Source of the DNA: an uncultured Collinsella sp.
GTDB taxonomy: Bacteria; Actinomycetota; Coriobacteriia; Coriobacteriales; Coriobacteriaceae
Reading direction: 5' to 3'
Length of the DNA stretch: 5,349 bases
Assembly: GCA_900552755.1 (NCBI GenBank)
Contig: USAY01000120.1
Coordinates: forward strand, 1-5,349
Below, piece by piece: positions 5,337-5,349 of this stretch (position 1 is the first letter of the stretch; each line of letters opens with the position of its first letter). The notes under the pieces were generated by a model. The model did not search any database. It saw only the letters and a program-made list of their open reading frames with translations, and was not told the origin of the DNA. The translations under genes were made by a program, and so were the position numbers.

Positions 5337-5349
5337 TGCGGCTTGGCGC

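Overview
The window is GC-rich bacterial DNA with compact genes, strong AGGAGG-type ribosome binding sites and many GCC, AAG and GAC codons. Base and codon use together with the gene content would fit a gut Actinomycetota of the Coriobacteriia type (Collinsella or a relative). That placement is an impression from reading the sequence; no search was run.

The left half is on the minus strand. Positions 1-786 hold the 5' 262 codons of a diacylglycerol/lipid kinase cut by the window edge. Positions 874-2295 hold a CLC-family anion transporter. Its ion-pathway motifs (GNNLVID, GREGA, GGEVTPLF) are those of the fluoride-exporting CLC-F branch rather than chloride CLCs. I see no fluoride riboswitch in front of it.

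The right half is on the plus strand and concerns molybdenum. moeA (2505-3767) and a mogA/moaB-family gene (3778-4257) are tightly coupled: the moeA stop codon lies inside the mogA ribosome binding site. Together they adenylate molybdopterin and insert molybdate to finish molybdenum cofactor. An intrinsic terminator follows at 4271-4307. modA (4461-5336), encoding a molybdate-binding lipoprotein with a twin-arginine signal, then starts from its own promoter with a perfect TATAAT -10. The window ends 13 bases after modA, where modB/modC would be expected. The logic is uptake of molybdate (ModA) feeding its use (MogA then MoeA).

The main unexplained signals are regulatory. The 209-base divergent region between the CLC gene and moeA carries overlapping opposed -10 elements covered by an inverted repeat. 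An 18-base dyad resembling it at 13 of 18 positions lies upstream of the modA promoter, which suggests a shared molybdenum-regulon operator. The modA upstream region has a second, overlapping dyad, and its presumed leader repeats a 12-base GC-rich string from the mogA terminator. No mobile element, tRNA, rRNA, CRISPR array or clearly new multi-gene system was seen.
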